Assembly: GCF_900107175.1 (NCBI RefSeq)
Contig: NZ_FNOZ01000026.1
Location: forward strand, 1 to 55,391
Length of the DNA stretch: 55,391 bases
Direction of reading: 5' to 3'
Origin: Modestobacter sp. DSM 44400
GTDB taxonomy: Bacteria; Actinomycetota; Actinomycetes; Mycobacteriales; Geodermatophilaceae
This document shows, one piece after another, positions 38,052-46,730 of this stretch; the stretch's first letter is position 1, and the number at the start of each line of letters is the position of its first letter. The position numbers and the translations under genes are program-made. Below the pieces are notes generated by a model that had not been told where the DNA came from, made no database searches, and worked only from the letters and a program-made list of their open reading frames with translations.

Positions 38052-38885
38052 TCAGCCGTGCGTGCGGACGTGCGCGGTGAGGAGTTCGCCCACCCGGTCG
38101 GCCGCCAGCTCGGGGAGCCAGTGGTTGACGCCCTCCAGCACCTCCAGCCGGTACGGCGCGGCGACGAACTCTGCGGTGGCCTCCGTGGCGGCCCGGCCGA
38201 GAAAGGCGTCGCCGTCCCCCCAGACGTGCAGCGTCGGCACCCGAACCGTGCCCACCGGCGTCCGGGCGGCCAGCGGCATGGCGCGGTACCAGTTCAGCGC
38301 GGCGGTCAGCGCCCCCGGCTCGCGCAGCCGGGCGACGTAGGAGTCGACGAGGGCCTCGGGCAGCCCGCCCGAGCGCAGCATCCGGCGCAGGACGGCGCCG
38401 TGCCCGGCCAGCAGCACGCCCTCGGGGACGGCGGGCAGCTGGAAGAAGGCGATGTAGCTCGACCGCACCGCCTGGTCGCTGTGCAGCATCGCCTGCGCCA
38501 TCGCGGCCGGGTGCGGCACCGAGAGCGCGGTGAGCGTGCGCACGCGCCAGGGGTGCCAGGCGGAGAGGGCCCAGGCCGCGACGCCGCCCCAGTCGTGCCC
38601 GACGACGTGCGCGCTCTCCAGCCCGGCGGCGTCCAGCAGGGCCAGGACGTCGTCCACCACCTCGCGCAAAACGTAGGCCGACCGCCCGGTCGGCCGTGCG
38701 CCGGGGGAGTAGCCGCGCTGGTCCGGGGCGAGCGTGCGCAGCTCCGCGGAGTGCAGGGCGGGACTGAGCCGGTCGTAGGCCCGGGCGTCCTGCGGGAACC
38801 CGTGCAGCAGGACGACGGGCTCCCCGTCGGCCGGGCCGGAGTCGTGGACGTCGAACACGAGGTCGCCGCGGCGGAAGGTCTGCAT
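38052..38885 (-). CDS. Alpha/beta hydrolase, epoxide-hydrolase-like
   Basis: A 277-residue hydrolase. The oxyanion region is VVLLHGFPQDARAYDRLSP, the nucleophile Asp is in VVGHDWGGVAAWALS (GHDWGG, about 98-103), a further acid is in PTLHVWGDGDAFLG, and the catalytic His is in EGVNHWLPELAADRV. The Asp nucleophile points to epoxide hydrolase or dehalogenase chemistry rather than an esterase. It is separated from paaR by 52 bases on the same strand. Confidence 0.9.
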   Translation of the reverse strand: MQTFRRGDLVFDVHDSGPADGEPVVLLHGFPQDARAYDRLSPALHSAELRTLAPDQRGYSPGARPTGRSAYVLREVVDDVLALLDAAGLESAHVVGHDWGGVAAWALSAWHPWRVRTLTALSVPHPAAMAQAMLHSDQAVRSSYIAFFQLPAVPEGVLLAGHGAVLRRMLRSGGLPEALVDSYVARLREPGALTAALNWYRAMPLAARTPVGTVRVPTLHVWGDGDAFLGRAATEATAEFVAAPYRLEVLEGVNHWLPELAADRVGELLTAHVRTHG

Positions 38886-38937
38886 GCCCCGACACTGCCC
38901 GCTGCGGCCCGCAATTACTGCTGGAGTGGCGGGCCGG

Positions 38938-39540
38938 TCAGGGACGGGTGGCGCGCAGGCCGGTGAACAGCGTGGTGACGAGGGCGTCGGCGACGGCGTC
39001 GGAGGAGAGGTCGCCGTCGGGGCGGTACCACTCGCTGAGCGAGTTCACGGTGCCGAACAGCAGCCGGCTGGTGACCGCGGGATCGACGTCCGGGCGGACG
39101 CTGCCCTCCGCGGCCGCCGCGCGCACCAGGTCGGTCACCACCCGGTCGAACTCGCGCCGGCGGCGCAGCGCCTCGGACTCGACCGGGGAGTTGCCACGCA
39201 CCCGCAGCAGCAGGGTGACGAACGGCAGCTGGGCGATCAGCACCCGCACCGACCCTCGGACGACGTGCTCCAGCCGGTCGATCGCCGGGCCGGTGACCGC
39301 GGCCGGTTCGGTGAGGACGGCGAACAGCTCGTCCAGCGCCCGGTCCAGCGCCAGCCGCAGCAGTTCCACCTTGCTGGGCACGTGGTGGTAGATCGCCGAC
39401 TTCGTGACCCCGAGCCGGGCGGCCAGCTCGTCCATGCTGGTCGCCTCGAAGCCGCGCTCGTTGAACACCGCGACGGCGACGTCCAGCAGCGAGTCCAGCG
39501 AGTGCCCCGGCCGGCCGCGCCGGGCAGTTGGTGCGCTCAC
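38938..39540 (-). CDS. paaR: TetR-family regulator of phenylacetate genes
   Basis: A 200-residue repressor. The HTH is ATSMDELAARLGVTKSAIYH (about 35-54) after LLDVAVAVFNERGFEATS. GTG 39540 overlaps the paaK stop, so it is made with paaK. Actinobacterial PaaR proteins repress paa genes and respond to phenylacetyl-CoA; this assignment rests on location and the two operators in the paaK/paaA gap. Confidence 0.85.
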   Translation of the reverse strand: MSAPTARRGRPGHSLDSLLDVAVAVFNERGFEATSMDELAARLGVTKSAIYHHVPSKVELLRLALDRALDELFAVLTEPAAVTGPAIDRLEHVVRGSVRVLIAQLPFVTLLLRVRGNSPVESEALRRRREFDRVVTDLVRAAAAEGSVRPDVDPAVTSRLLFGTVNSLSEWYRPDGDLSSDAVADALVTTLFTGLRATRP

Positions 39541-40871
39541 TCGCGGGCCCGGTGGTCGAACAGCCGCTGCAGCTTGCCCATCGACCGGGCCAGCGTCTCC
39601 GGGTCGACGACGTCGACCTCGACGCTGGTGCCGACGGTGTCCTTGACGGCCTTCTGCACCTCGGCGGCGGCCGGGCCGCGTCGCTCGGGCGGGCAGTCCG
39701 GCCGGGCCTCGACGTGCACGGTGAGGTGGTCCATCCGGCCGCGGGTGGTCAGCTCCAGGGAGAAGTGCGGCGAGAGCCCGGGGGTGCGGAGCACGACCTC
39801 CTCGATCTGGGTGGGGAAGAGGTTCACCCCGCGCAGGATGATCATGTCGTCGGTGCGGCCGGTGATCTTCTCGATCCGGCGCATGCCCGGCCGCGCGGTG
39901 CCCGGCAGCAGCCGGGTCAGGTCGCGGGTGCGGTAGCGGATGACCGGCATCGCCTGCTTGGTGAGCGAGGTGAACAGCAGCTCGCCCTGCTCGCCCTCGG
40001 CCAGCACGTCGGTGGTCAGCGGGTCGACGACCTCGGGGTAGAAGTGGTCCTCCCAGACGTGCAGTCCGTCCTTGGTCTCGACGCACTCCTGCGCGATCCC
40101 GGGGCCCATCACCTCGGACAGGCCGTAGATGTCGACGGCGTCGATGTCCAGGCGCTCCTCCATCTCCTGGCGCATCTGCTCGGTCCACGGCTCGGCGCCG
40201 AAGATGCCGACCTGCAGGGTGCTGGAGCGGGGGTCGATGCCCTGCTTCTCGAACTCGTCGATGACCGCGAGCATGTAGCTGGGGGTCACCATGATCACCC
40301 GGGGGCCGAAGTCGGTGATCAGCTGCACCTGACGGGGGGTCATCCCGCCGGACACGGGCACGACGGTGCAGCCCAGCGCCTCGGCTCCGTAGTGCGCGCC
40401 GAGTCCGCCGGTGAACAGCCCGTAGCCGTAGGCGTTGTGCAGCACGTCGCCGGCGCGGCCACCCGCGGCCCGGATCGAGCGGGCCATGACCGTGGCCCAG
40501 GTGGCGATGTCGTCCTCGGTGTAGCCGACGACGGTGGGTCGGCCGGTGGTGCCGGACGACGCGTGCACCCGGCGGACCTGCTCGCGGGGGACGGCGAACA
40601 TCCCGAACGGGTAGTTCTCCCGCAGGTCGGCCTTCGAGGTGGTCGGGAACCTCGCCAGGTCGGCCAGCTCGTGGCAGTCGTCGGGGTGCACTCCGGCGGC
40701 GTCGAACGCCCGCCGGTAGTGCGGCACGTTGGCGTAGGCGTGCCCCAGTGTCTCCTGCAGCCGGAGAAGCTGGAGGGCACGCAGCTCGTCGACGCCCATC
40801 CGCTCGGCCGGGTCGAGCAGCGCGGGGTCGGGGGGTGTGCCCAGGCGTCGGGTGGGCCGGGTCGTGGTCAT
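39537..40871 (-). CDS. paaK: Phenylacetate-CoA ligase
   Basis: A 444-residue adenylate-forming enzyme that makes phenylacetyl-CoA from phenylacetate, ATP and CoA. Motifs: HASSGTTGRPTVVGYT (AMP loop, about 98-113), AEPWTEQMRQEMEERL, DIYGLSEVMGPGIAQEC, and the hinge RTDDMIILRGVNLFPTQIEE. ATG 40871 gives MTTTRPTRRLG. It is divergent from paaABCDE across the operator region and provides their substrate. Confidence 0.95.
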   Translation of the reverse strand: MTTTRPTRRLGTPPDPALLDPAERMGVDELRALQLLRLQETLGHAYANVPHYRRAFDAAGVHPDDCHELADLARFPTTSKADLRENYPFGMFAVPREQVRRVHASSGTTGRPTVVGYTEDDIATWATVMARSIRAAGGRAGDVLHNAYGYGLFTGGLGAHYGAEALGCTVVPVSGGMTPRQVQLITDFGPRVIMVTPSYMLAVIDEFEKQGIDPRSSTLQVGIFGAEPWTEQMRQEMEERLDIDAVDIYGLSEVMGPGIAQECVETKDGLHVWEDHFYPEVVDPLTTDVLAEGEQGELLFTSLTKQAMPVIRYRTRDLTRLLPGTARPGMRRIEKITGRTDDMIILRGVNLFPTQIEEVVLRTPGLSPHFSLELTTRGRMDHLTVHVEARPDCPPERRGPAAAEVQKAVKDTVGTSVEVDVVDPETLARSMGKLQRLFDHRARE

Positions 40872-40924
40872 GGTGGTGCCCTCCGTCGTCCGCACGTCGT
40901 TCCCCGGTGGGTGTGCGCCACGCA

Positions 40925-40946
40925 ATACCGACCGGATGGTCAGTAA
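40925..40946. promoter_or_regulatory. Probable PaaR operator 1
   Basis: ATACCGACC-GGAT-GGTCAGTAAT is a near-perfect inverted repeat upstream of paaK. The second site has the same arms with a different four-base spacer. Confidence 0.75.
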
Positions 40947-41012
40947 TCAACTCGCGTCCCGGACCACTGTCAAGCGCACCGCTTGTGCACCCCGGCGCGG
41001 CAGGGCACAATG

Positions 41013-41036
41013 ATTACCGACCACTTGGTCAGTAAT
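41013..41036. promoter_or_regulatory. Probable PaaR operator 2
   Basis: ATTACCGACC-ACTT-GGTCAGTAAT, one mismatch from a perfect 10-bp inverted repeat, ends 38 bases before the paaA ATG. Centre-to-centre distance to operator 1 is about 89 bases. Confidence 0.8.
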
Positions 41037-41074
41037 TGATGCACCCTGCACGTCAACGAGCACAGGGGGACGAG

Positions 41075-42034
41075 ATGTCTGCGCCCACGCTGGACCGCCC
41101 GGCCGCACCCGACGAGACCGCCCTGCAGGAGCACTTCGACGCGACCATCGCCGCCGACAAGCGGATCGAGCCGCGCGACTGGATGCCCGAGGGGTACCGC
41201 AAGGGCCTGATCCGGCAGATCGCGCAGCACGCCCACTCGGAGATCATCGGCATGCAGCCCGAGGGTGACTGGCTGCTCGCCGCGCCCAGTCTGCGGCGCA
41301 AGGCCATCCTGCTCGCCAAGGTGCAGGACGAGGCCGGACACGGCATGTACCTCTACTCGGCCGCGGAGACCCTGGGCGCCGACCGGGCCGACCTCACCGA
41401 CAAGCTCATCGAGCGCAAGCAGAAGTACAGCTCGATCTTCAACTACCCGACGCTGACCTACGCCGACGTCGGCGTCATCGGCTGGCTGGTCGACGGCGCG
41501 GCGATCTGCAATCAGGTGCCGCTGTGCCGCAGCTCCTACGGGCCCTACGCCCGGGCGATGATCCGGGTCTGCAAGGAGGAGTCCTTCCACCAGCGGCAGG
41601 GCTTCGAGCTGCTCATGACGATGATGCGGGGCACCGACGCCCAGCGCGCGATGGTGCAGGACGCCGTCGACCGGTGGTGGTGGCCCTCGCTGATGATGTT
41701 CGGCCCGCCGGACACCGACAGCCCCAACACGGCCCAGTCGATGGCGTGGGGCGTCAAGCGGCACACCAACGACGAACTCCGGCAGCGCTTCGTCGACATG
41801 ACGGTGCCGCAGGCCGCCGTCCTCGGGGTGGCGCTGCCCGACCCCGACCTCGCGCCGGATCCGGCGACCGGCCGGTACCGCTTCGGCCCGATCGACTGGT
41901 CGGAGCTCGAGGCGGTCATCGCCGGCAACGGACCGTGCAACGACGAGCGGATCGCCCGCCGCCGGGCCGCGCGCGACGACAACGCGTGGGTTCTCGAGGC
42001 GGCGACCGCCTATGCGCACAAGAACGCCCCATGA
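41075..42034 (+). CDS. paaA: Phenylacetyl-CoA epoxidase subunit A
   Basis: A 319-residue catalytic subunit of the di-iron multicomponent monooxygenase that epoxidises the phenylacetyl-CoA ring. Iron-ligand regions are [15 protein letters not shown] (about 52), [20 protein letters not shown] (ExxH, about 83) and [20 protein letters not shown] (ExxH, about 170). ATG 41075 gives [14 protein letters not shown]. It opens paaABCDE and overlaps paaB. Confidence 0.96.
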   Translation: MSAPTLDRPAAPDETALQEHFDATIAADKRIEPRDWMPEGYRKGLIRQIAQHAHSEIIGMQPEGDWLLAAPSLRRKAILLAKVQDEAGHGMYLYSAAETLGADRADLTDKLIERKQKYSSIFNYPTLTYADVGVIGWLVDGAAICNQVPLCRSSYGPYARAMIRVCKEESFHQRQGFELLMTMMRGTDAQRAMVQDAVDRWWWPSLMMFGPPDTDSPNTAQSMAWGVKRHTNDELRQRFVDMTVPQAAVLGVALPDPDLAPDPATGRYRFGPIDWSELEAVIAGNGPCNDERIARRRAARDDNAWVLEAATAYAHKNAP

Positions 42035-42399
42035 GCACCGACCTGACGGCCGAGGGCGGCCACGGCGCCGTCCCCACGGGGCCCGAGATCCCGGTCGAGC
42101 CGAAGGCGTCGATCACCCGCCGCGACTGGCCGCTGTACGAGGTATTCGTCCGCGGCAAACGCGGCCTCAACCACGTACACGTCGGCTCGCTGCACGCCCC
42201 GGACGACGAGATGGCGGTGCACGCTGCCCGCGACCTCTACACCCGGCGCAACGAGGGCGTGAGCATCTGGGTGGTGAAGGCCGCCGACATCACCGCCTCC
42301 AGCCCGGACGAGAAGGACCCGATGTTCGCGCCCAGCGGGGACAAGGTCTACCGGCACCCCACGTTCTACGAAATCCCCGAGGACGTCCCGCACATGTGA
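42031..42399 (+). CDS. paaB: Phenylacetyl-CoA epoxidase subunit B
   Basis: A 122-residue small subunit. [40 protein letters not shown] and [20 protein letters not shown] are typical of PaaB. It has no catalytic centre and is needed for the PaaABCE complex. ATG overlaps the paaA stop; a hairpin repeat separates it from paaC. Confidence 0.95.
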   Translation: MSTDLTAEGGHGAVPTGPEIPVEPKASITRRDWPLYEVFVRGKRGLNHVHVGSLHAPDDEMAVHAARDLYTRRNEGVSIWVVKAADITASSPDEKDPMFAPSGDKVYRHPTFYEIPEDVPHM

Positions 42400-42457
42400 A
42401 GGACCCCCGCGCCCCCCACCCTTCGCAAGCTCAGGGCGGGGCCCTGCGCGGGGGCCG
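42400..42457. repeat. Intergenic hairpin repeat, copy 7, inside the paa operon
   Basis: It begins at the paaB stop. Loop TCGCAAGCTC is at 42423-42432, inner arms CCCT/AGGG, and outer arms CCCCCGCGC/GCGCGGGGG pair perfectly (42404-42412 with 42446-42454). Its position between paaB and paaC means it is transcribed, and it may alter transcript levels downstream. Confidence 0.7.
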
Positions 42458-42494
42458 ACCGCTGGGCACGTGGCTATGAATAGGAGCGTTCGTC

Positions 42495-43406
42495 GTGGGT
42501 CACCAGGAGACCGTTTATGACGCGCTGGACCACGCCCACGGCGGCGAGGGGCAGTGGGCTTTCGGCACCGGGTTCGACGAGCCGCTGGCCGGCGTCGACA
42601 CCACGGTGCCCGAGGGCATCGACCCGGCTGACCTGGGGGCCTACTGCCTGATGCTCGGCGACGACGCCCTCGTGCTGTGTCAGCGGCTCACCCAGTGGGT
42701 GACCAACGCCCCGGAGCTGGAGGAGGAGGTCGCGCTGGCCAACTGCGGGCTGGACCTCCTCGGCCAGGCGCGGCTGCTGCTGGCGCGCGCCGGCTCGGTC
42801 GGCGTCCTGTGCCGGTCCCGCGCGCTGGCCACCGGCTCCATCCCGGACGAGGACGCGCTGGCCTACTTCCGCGGCCCCGACGAGTTCCGCAGCTCCGGCC
42901 TGGTCGAGGCGCCCAACGGCGACTTCGGCCAGACGATCGTCCGGCTGCTCGCGGCGTCGTCCTGGCGGCTGGCGTTGTTCACCCGGCTGCGCGACTCCCG
43001 CGACCCGGTACTGGCCGCGATCGCCGCCAAGGGCGTCCCCGAGCTGACCTACCACCGCGACCACGCCGCCCGGTGGCTGCTGCGCCTCGGCGACGGGACG
43101 CCGGAGTCGCACCGGCGCGCGCAGGCCGGAGTGGACGCGGTCTGGCCGCTGCTGGCCGACCTGTTCACCGCGACCGACGTGGAGACCCGGCTGACCGCCG
43201 CCGGGGTGGCCGTCGACCCCGCCGACCTCCGCGACGAGGTGCGCGGCGTGCTGGCCACCGTGCTGGAGCGGGCGACGCTGACCGTGCCCGGATGGCCGGT
43301 CGAGGTGCCCAGCCGCGGCCGGGCGGGGGAGCACGGGCCGGAGCTGGCCGCGCTGCTGGCCGACCTGCAGGGGCTGGCCCGCAAGCACCCGGCGGCGACC
43401 TGGTGA
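42495..43406 (+). CDS. paaC: Phenylacetyl-CoA epoxidase subunit C
   Basis: A 303-residue structural ferritin-like subunit that pairs with PaaA. Seen: DLGAYCLMLGDDALVLCQRL, EEEVALANCGLDLLGQARLL, DEDALAYFRGPDEFRSSGLV and ELTYHRDHAARWLLRLGDGT. TAGGAG lies before GTG 42495. The stop overlaps the GTG of paaD. Confidence 0.94.
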   Translation: MGHQETVYDALDHAHGGEGQWAFGTGFDEPLAGVDTTVPEGIDPADLGAYCLMLGDDALVLCQRLTQWVTNAPELEEEVALANCGLDLLGQARLLLARAGSVGVLCRSRALATGSIPDEDALAYFRGPDEFRSSGLVEAPNGDFGQTIVRLLAASSWRLALFTRLRDSRDPVLAAIAAKGVPELTYHRDHAARWLLRLGDGTPESHRRAQAGVDAVWPLLADLFTATDVETRLTAAGVAVDPADLRDEVRGVLATVLERATLTVPGWPVEVPSRGRAGEHGPELAALLADLQGLARKHPAATW

Positions 43407-43936
43407 CCGCCGCGCTGACCGGCCAGAGTGGCCACTTTGGCCGCCTGGCCGACGCGCGGGCGGTGGCCGAGACGGTGACCGACCCGGAGTTGCCGATGCT
43501 GACTTTGGCCGACCTCGGGGTGCTGCGCGACGTCCGCGACGAGGGCGGCACGGTCGTCGTGGAGATCACCCCCACCTACTCCGGCTGCCCGGCGATGGGC
43601 GTCATGCGCGCGGACCTGGTGCACGCCCTGCACCGCGCGGGGTTCGCCGACGTCGACGTCCGCACCGTGCTGTCCCCGGCATGGAGCACCGACTGGATCA
43701 GCGAGGCGGGTCGTCACAAGCTCGCCGCCGGCGGCATCGCCCCGCCGGGTCATGCCCCGGTGCGGACGGCGGGCCCGGTCCCGTTGCAACTGGGTCCCAG
43801 CCGGCGGACGGCGACCTGCCCGCAGTGCGGCTCGGCCGACACCGAGGAGACCAGTGAGTTCAGCGGCACCGCGTGCAAGGCGCTGCGCCGCTGCCGGGCA
43901 TGCCTGGAGCCGTTCGAGCACGTGAAGGAGATCTGA
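43403..43936 (+). CDS. paaD: Phenylacetate degradation protein PaaD (MIP18-like, zinc ribbon)
   Basis: A 177-residue DUF59/MIP18-type protein needed for maturation of the epoxidase. The core is VTDPELPMLTLADLGVLRDV and TPTYSGCPAMGVMRADLVHA; a C-terminal zinc ribbon follows, CPQCGSADTEETSEFSGTAC then RRCRACLEPF. GTG start overlaps the paaC stop. Confidence 0.94.
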   Translation: MTAALTGQSGHFGRLADARAVAETVTDPELPMLTLADLGVLRDVRDEGGTVVVEITPTYSGCPAMGVMRADLVHALHRAGFADVDVRTVLSPAWSTDWISEAGRHKLAAGGIAPPGHAPVRTAGPVPLQLGPSRRTATCPQCGSADTEETSEFSGTACKALRRCRACLEPFEHVKEI

Positions 43937-43939
43937 CCC

Positions 43940-45016
43940 GTGACCGCGAGCACCCGCCGCCGTCCGCAGTTCCACCCGCTGACCGTCGCCGGGGTCGAGC
44001 GGCTCACCGACGACGCGGTGGCCGTGACCTTCGACGTCCCCGCCGAGCTTGCCGAGGACTACCGGTTCGCGCCGGGCCAGGCGCTCACCCTGCGCCGGGT
44101 GGACGGCGACCGGGACGAGCGCCGTTCCTACTCGATCTGCGCGCCGGTCGGCGAGGCCCCACGGGTCGGCGTCCGGGAGGTTCCCGGCGGCTTCTTCTCC
44201 TCCTGGCTCGTCCACCAGGTGCAGGCCGGCGACCGGATCGAGGTGCTGCCTCCCTCGGGCACCTTCACCGCCGACCTCTCCGTCCCCGGCGATCACGTTT
44301 TCGTCGTCGCCGGGTCAGGCGTGACCCCGGTGCTGTCGCTGGCCGGCACGGTGCTGCGCGACGGGCGGTCGACGGTCACCGTGTTCTACGGCAACCGGCG
44401 CACCAACACGGTGATGTTCGCCGACGAGCTCGCCGACCTCAAGGACCGCTACGGCACCCGGCTGCAGTTGGTGCACGTGCTGTCCCGCGAGCCGCGCGAC
44501 GCCGAGCTGACCACCGGCCGGCTGGACGGGAACCGGCTGCGCACCCTGGTCGGGGCGTTCACTGACGCCCCGCACGTCGACCACTGGTGGCTGTGCGGGC
44601 CGCACGGCATGGTCGGCGACGCCCGGCAGCTGCTCAGCGAGCTGGGCGTGCCGGCCGAGCGGGTACACCAGGAGCTGTTCTACGTCGACGACCTGCCGCC
44701 CGAGCCGGTGCGCGGCGACGAGGCCGTGGTCGAGGGCCCCAGCGCGCAGGTGACCATCGTGCTCGACGGGCGCTCGACCACGCTGGCGCTGCCGCGCGGG
44801 GAGGCGGTGCTGGACTCCGCCCAGGCTGTGCGCAGCGACCTACCCTTCGCCTGCAAGGGCGGTGTCTGCGGCACCTGTCGCGCCCGGATCACCCACGGCG
44901 AGGTCGAGATGCGGCGCAACTACGCCCTCGACCCCGGCGAGGTGGCCGCCGGTTACGTGCTGACCTGCCAGACGCTGCCGCTTTCGGACGCCGTGACGGT
45001 CGATTTCGACGCCTGA
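43940..45016 (+). CDS. paaE: Phenylacetyl-CoA epoxidase reductase subunit E
   Basis: A 358-residue flavin reductase feeding electrons from NADPH to PaaA. FAD region RRSYSICAPVGEAPRVGVRE, NAD region VFVVAGSGVTPVLSLAGTVL, and a C-terminal plant-type 2Fe-2S domain with CKGGVCGTCRARI and a last Cys in VLTCQTLPLS. It lies three bases after paaD. Later pathway genes (paaG, paaZ, paaF, paaH, paaJ) are not in this window. Confidence 0.96.
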   Translation: MTASTRRRPQFHPLTVAGVERLTDDAVAVTFDVPAELAEDYRFAPGQALTLRRVDGDRDERRSYSICAPVGEAPRVGVREVPGGFFSSWLVHQVQAGDRIEVLPPSGTFTADLSVPGDHVFVVAGSGVTPVLSLAGTVLRDGRSTVTVFYGNRRTNTVMFADELADLKDRYGTRLQLVHVLSREPRDAELTTGRLDGNRLRTLVGAFTDAPHVDHWWLCGPHGMVGDARQLLSELGVPAERVHQELFYVDDLPPEPVRGDEAVVEGPSAQVTIVLDGRSTTLALPRGEAVLDSAQAVRSDLPFACKGGVCGTCRARITHGEVEMRRNYALDPGEVAAGYVLTCQTLPLSDAVTVDFDA

Positions 45017-45099
45017 GCCGGCCGAGCCGCCTGAGCCGTTCAGGACGCCGCAGCGTCCGGACGGGCGTGCCGGCCGGCGGTCGGCGACGATGCGCGACC

Positions 45100-45654
45100 A
45101 TGGACGACGTGGCGACAGCGCAGACCGAAGAGCTGATCGTGCTGGTCGACGAGGCCGGTACGCCGATCGGCACCATGCCCAAGCCGCTGGTGCACACGGG
45201 GGAGACGCCGCTGCACCGGGCGTTCTCCGCCTACCTGTTCGACGGGGCCGGGCGGCTGCTCATCACCCGTCGCGCGCAGGTCAAGGCCACCTTCCCGGGG
45301 ATGTGGACCAACACCGTGTGCGGGCACCCCGGGCCGAGCGAGGACGACGTCGCCGCCATCGCTCGGCGCGCGGCGTTCGAGCTCGGCCTCGGCGTGGCCG
45401 CGCTGGCCCCGGCTCTACCGGGCTACCGCTACCGGGCGGAGTTCCGGGGCGTCGTGGAGAACGAGATCTGCCCGGTCTACCTCGGGCGGTTCACCGGCGA
45501 GCCCGCGCCTGACCCCACCGAGGTCGGGGAGTGGGAGCTGCTGGAGTGGCCGGCCTTCCGCCGCCGCCAGGAGACCGAGCGCGACGCCTGGTCGCCGTGG
45601 TGTCGGGAGCAGGCGCGCCTCATCGAGGTGGCCGGGCTGGTGCCGGTCGGCTGA
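45100..45654 (+). CDS. idi: Isopentenyl-diphosphate delta-isomerase, type I
   Basis: A 184-residue Nudix-fold enzyme interconverting IPP and DMAPP. Motifs: HRAFSAYLFDGAGRLLITRR, MWTNTVCGHPGPSED with the active Cys (about 67), AARRAAFELGLG and VVENEICPVYLGRFTGEP with the active Glu. ATG 45100 gives MDDVATAQTEELIVLVDE. Its stop abuts a hairpin repeat. Confidence 0.95.
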   Translation: MDDVATAQTEELIVLVDEAGTPIGTMPKPLVHTGETPLHRAFSAYLFDGAGRLLITRRAQVKATFPGMWTNTVCGHPGPSEDDVAAIARRAAFELGLGVAALAPALPGYRYRAEFRGVVENEICPVYLGRFTGEPAPDPTEVGEWELLEWPAFRRRQETERDAWSPWCREQARLIEVAGLVPVG

Positions 45655-45715
45655 AGAAGGACCCCTCTGCCCCCCACGCCTCGCGAGCTCGGCGCGGGCC
45701 CCTGCAGAGGGGCCG
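45655..45715. repeat. Intergenic hairpin repeat, copy 8
   Basis: It begins at the idi stop with GAAGAAGGACCCC. Loop TCGCGAGCTC is at 45681-45690, inner GCC/GGC, and outer CCCCTCTGC/GCAGAGGGG perfect (45662-45670, 45704-45712). It lies between convergent genes, fitting a bidirectional terminator. Confidence 0.7.
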
Positions 45716-46690
45716 TTAGGCGTTGACGACCAGCCGGACCGTGCAACCGCCGCCGGACTCCTCGGCCGGTGCGGCGACCAAACTGTCGACCGACCGCCGG
45801 GCCAGCCACAGCCCCATCCCACCGACGGCCATGTCGCCGTGGGCGGGTCCGTAGCCGGCCAGCGGGTCGTCGAAGCAGGCTCCGCGGTCGGTGATCGAGC
45901 ACAGCAGCCGGCCCATGCCGCTCCAGAGCCGCACGTCCACCGGCGGTACCCCGTGCTCGGCTGCGTTGGCCACGATCTCGTCGATGGCCAGCACGAAGTC
46001 CTCGACGGTGTCCTGGTCGAGGTCGCTGTCGGCCAGCGCCCGGTGCACGGACCGGCGCATCACCCGCATGTCGTCCAGGTCGATCAGCGACAGCACCGGT
46101 TCGGTGACCTCCAGCGGGTCGGGCACCACCGCACGCTGCAGTTCGGTGAGCAGCCCGCCCGGTTCCCGGTAGTCGGGATTGGCGACGACACCGCCCCCGG
46201 TCAACAGGAAGGGGTGTGTCGCGCGGGCGACGTCCTCAGGACCGAGCCCGTCTCCCGCGCGGAGTGACTCCGCATCCGGCCCCAGCAGGCACAGGTGGTC
46301 GACCGGGCGGTCGGACAGCACGTGGTTGAACAACGCCTCGATCTGCATCCGCTCCAGCCAGCCCCCGGTGGGCGTCTCGACCGCGGTGACCAGGAGCAGT
46401 CGACGACCGTCATCGGGGAGGTGATGGTCGATGAGGCTGGCCATCTCGGCCACCCCGGCGGCCGGGCGCCCGTCCAGCTGCGGGGTCGTCAGCGATCGGA
46501 CGTCGTCCCCGGCGTCCCAGCACCCGGACAGTCCCGTGGCCACCGGCTCCGGGCAGGCGGTGACGACCCACGCGCCGGCGGCCAGCGCCTGGCGCACCAC
46601 GGGCTCCACCACCGCGGCCAGGTCCTCGCCCTGCGTGCCCAGATGGCCCAGGTGGCGGTAGCCGCTGGGCCCGTCGTGGTCGTGCTCCAT
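45716..46690 (-). CDS. MEDS-domain anti-sigma-type ATPase (HATPase_c_2)
   Basis: A 324-residue sensor. The N-terminal MEDS domain (RHLGHLGTQGEDLAAVVEPV, ALFNHVLSDRPVDHLCLLGP) resembles ligand-sensing modules. The C-terminal GHKL ATPase has EDFVLAIDEIVANAAEHG (N box, about 240-257), DRGACFDDP and GGMGLWLARRSVDSL. Such proteins act as anti-sigma kinases or switch proteins in partner-switching networks, the type of pathway served by the SpoIIE phosphatases here. ATG 46690; TAA stop. Confidence 0.85.
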   Translation of the reverse strand: MEHDHDGPSGYRHLGHLGTQGEDLAAVVEPVVRQALAAGAWVVTACPEPVATGLSGCWDAGDDVRSLTTPQLDGRPAAGVAEMASLIDHHLPDDGRRLLLVTAVETPTGGWLERMQIEALFNHVLSDRPVDHLCLLGPDAESLRAGDGLGPEDVARATHPFLLTGGGVVANPDYREPGGLLTELQRAVVPDPLEVTEPVLSLIDLDDMRVMRRSVHRALADSDLDQDTVEDFVLAIDEIVANAAEHGVPPVDVRLWSGMGRLLCSITDRGACFDDPLAGYGPAHGDMAVGGMGLWLARRSVDSLVAAPAEESGGGCTVRLVVNA

Positions 46691-46730
46691 GAACGGTCCC
46701 CCGTTGTGTGCCGTGTTCGACGGGTGAGGT

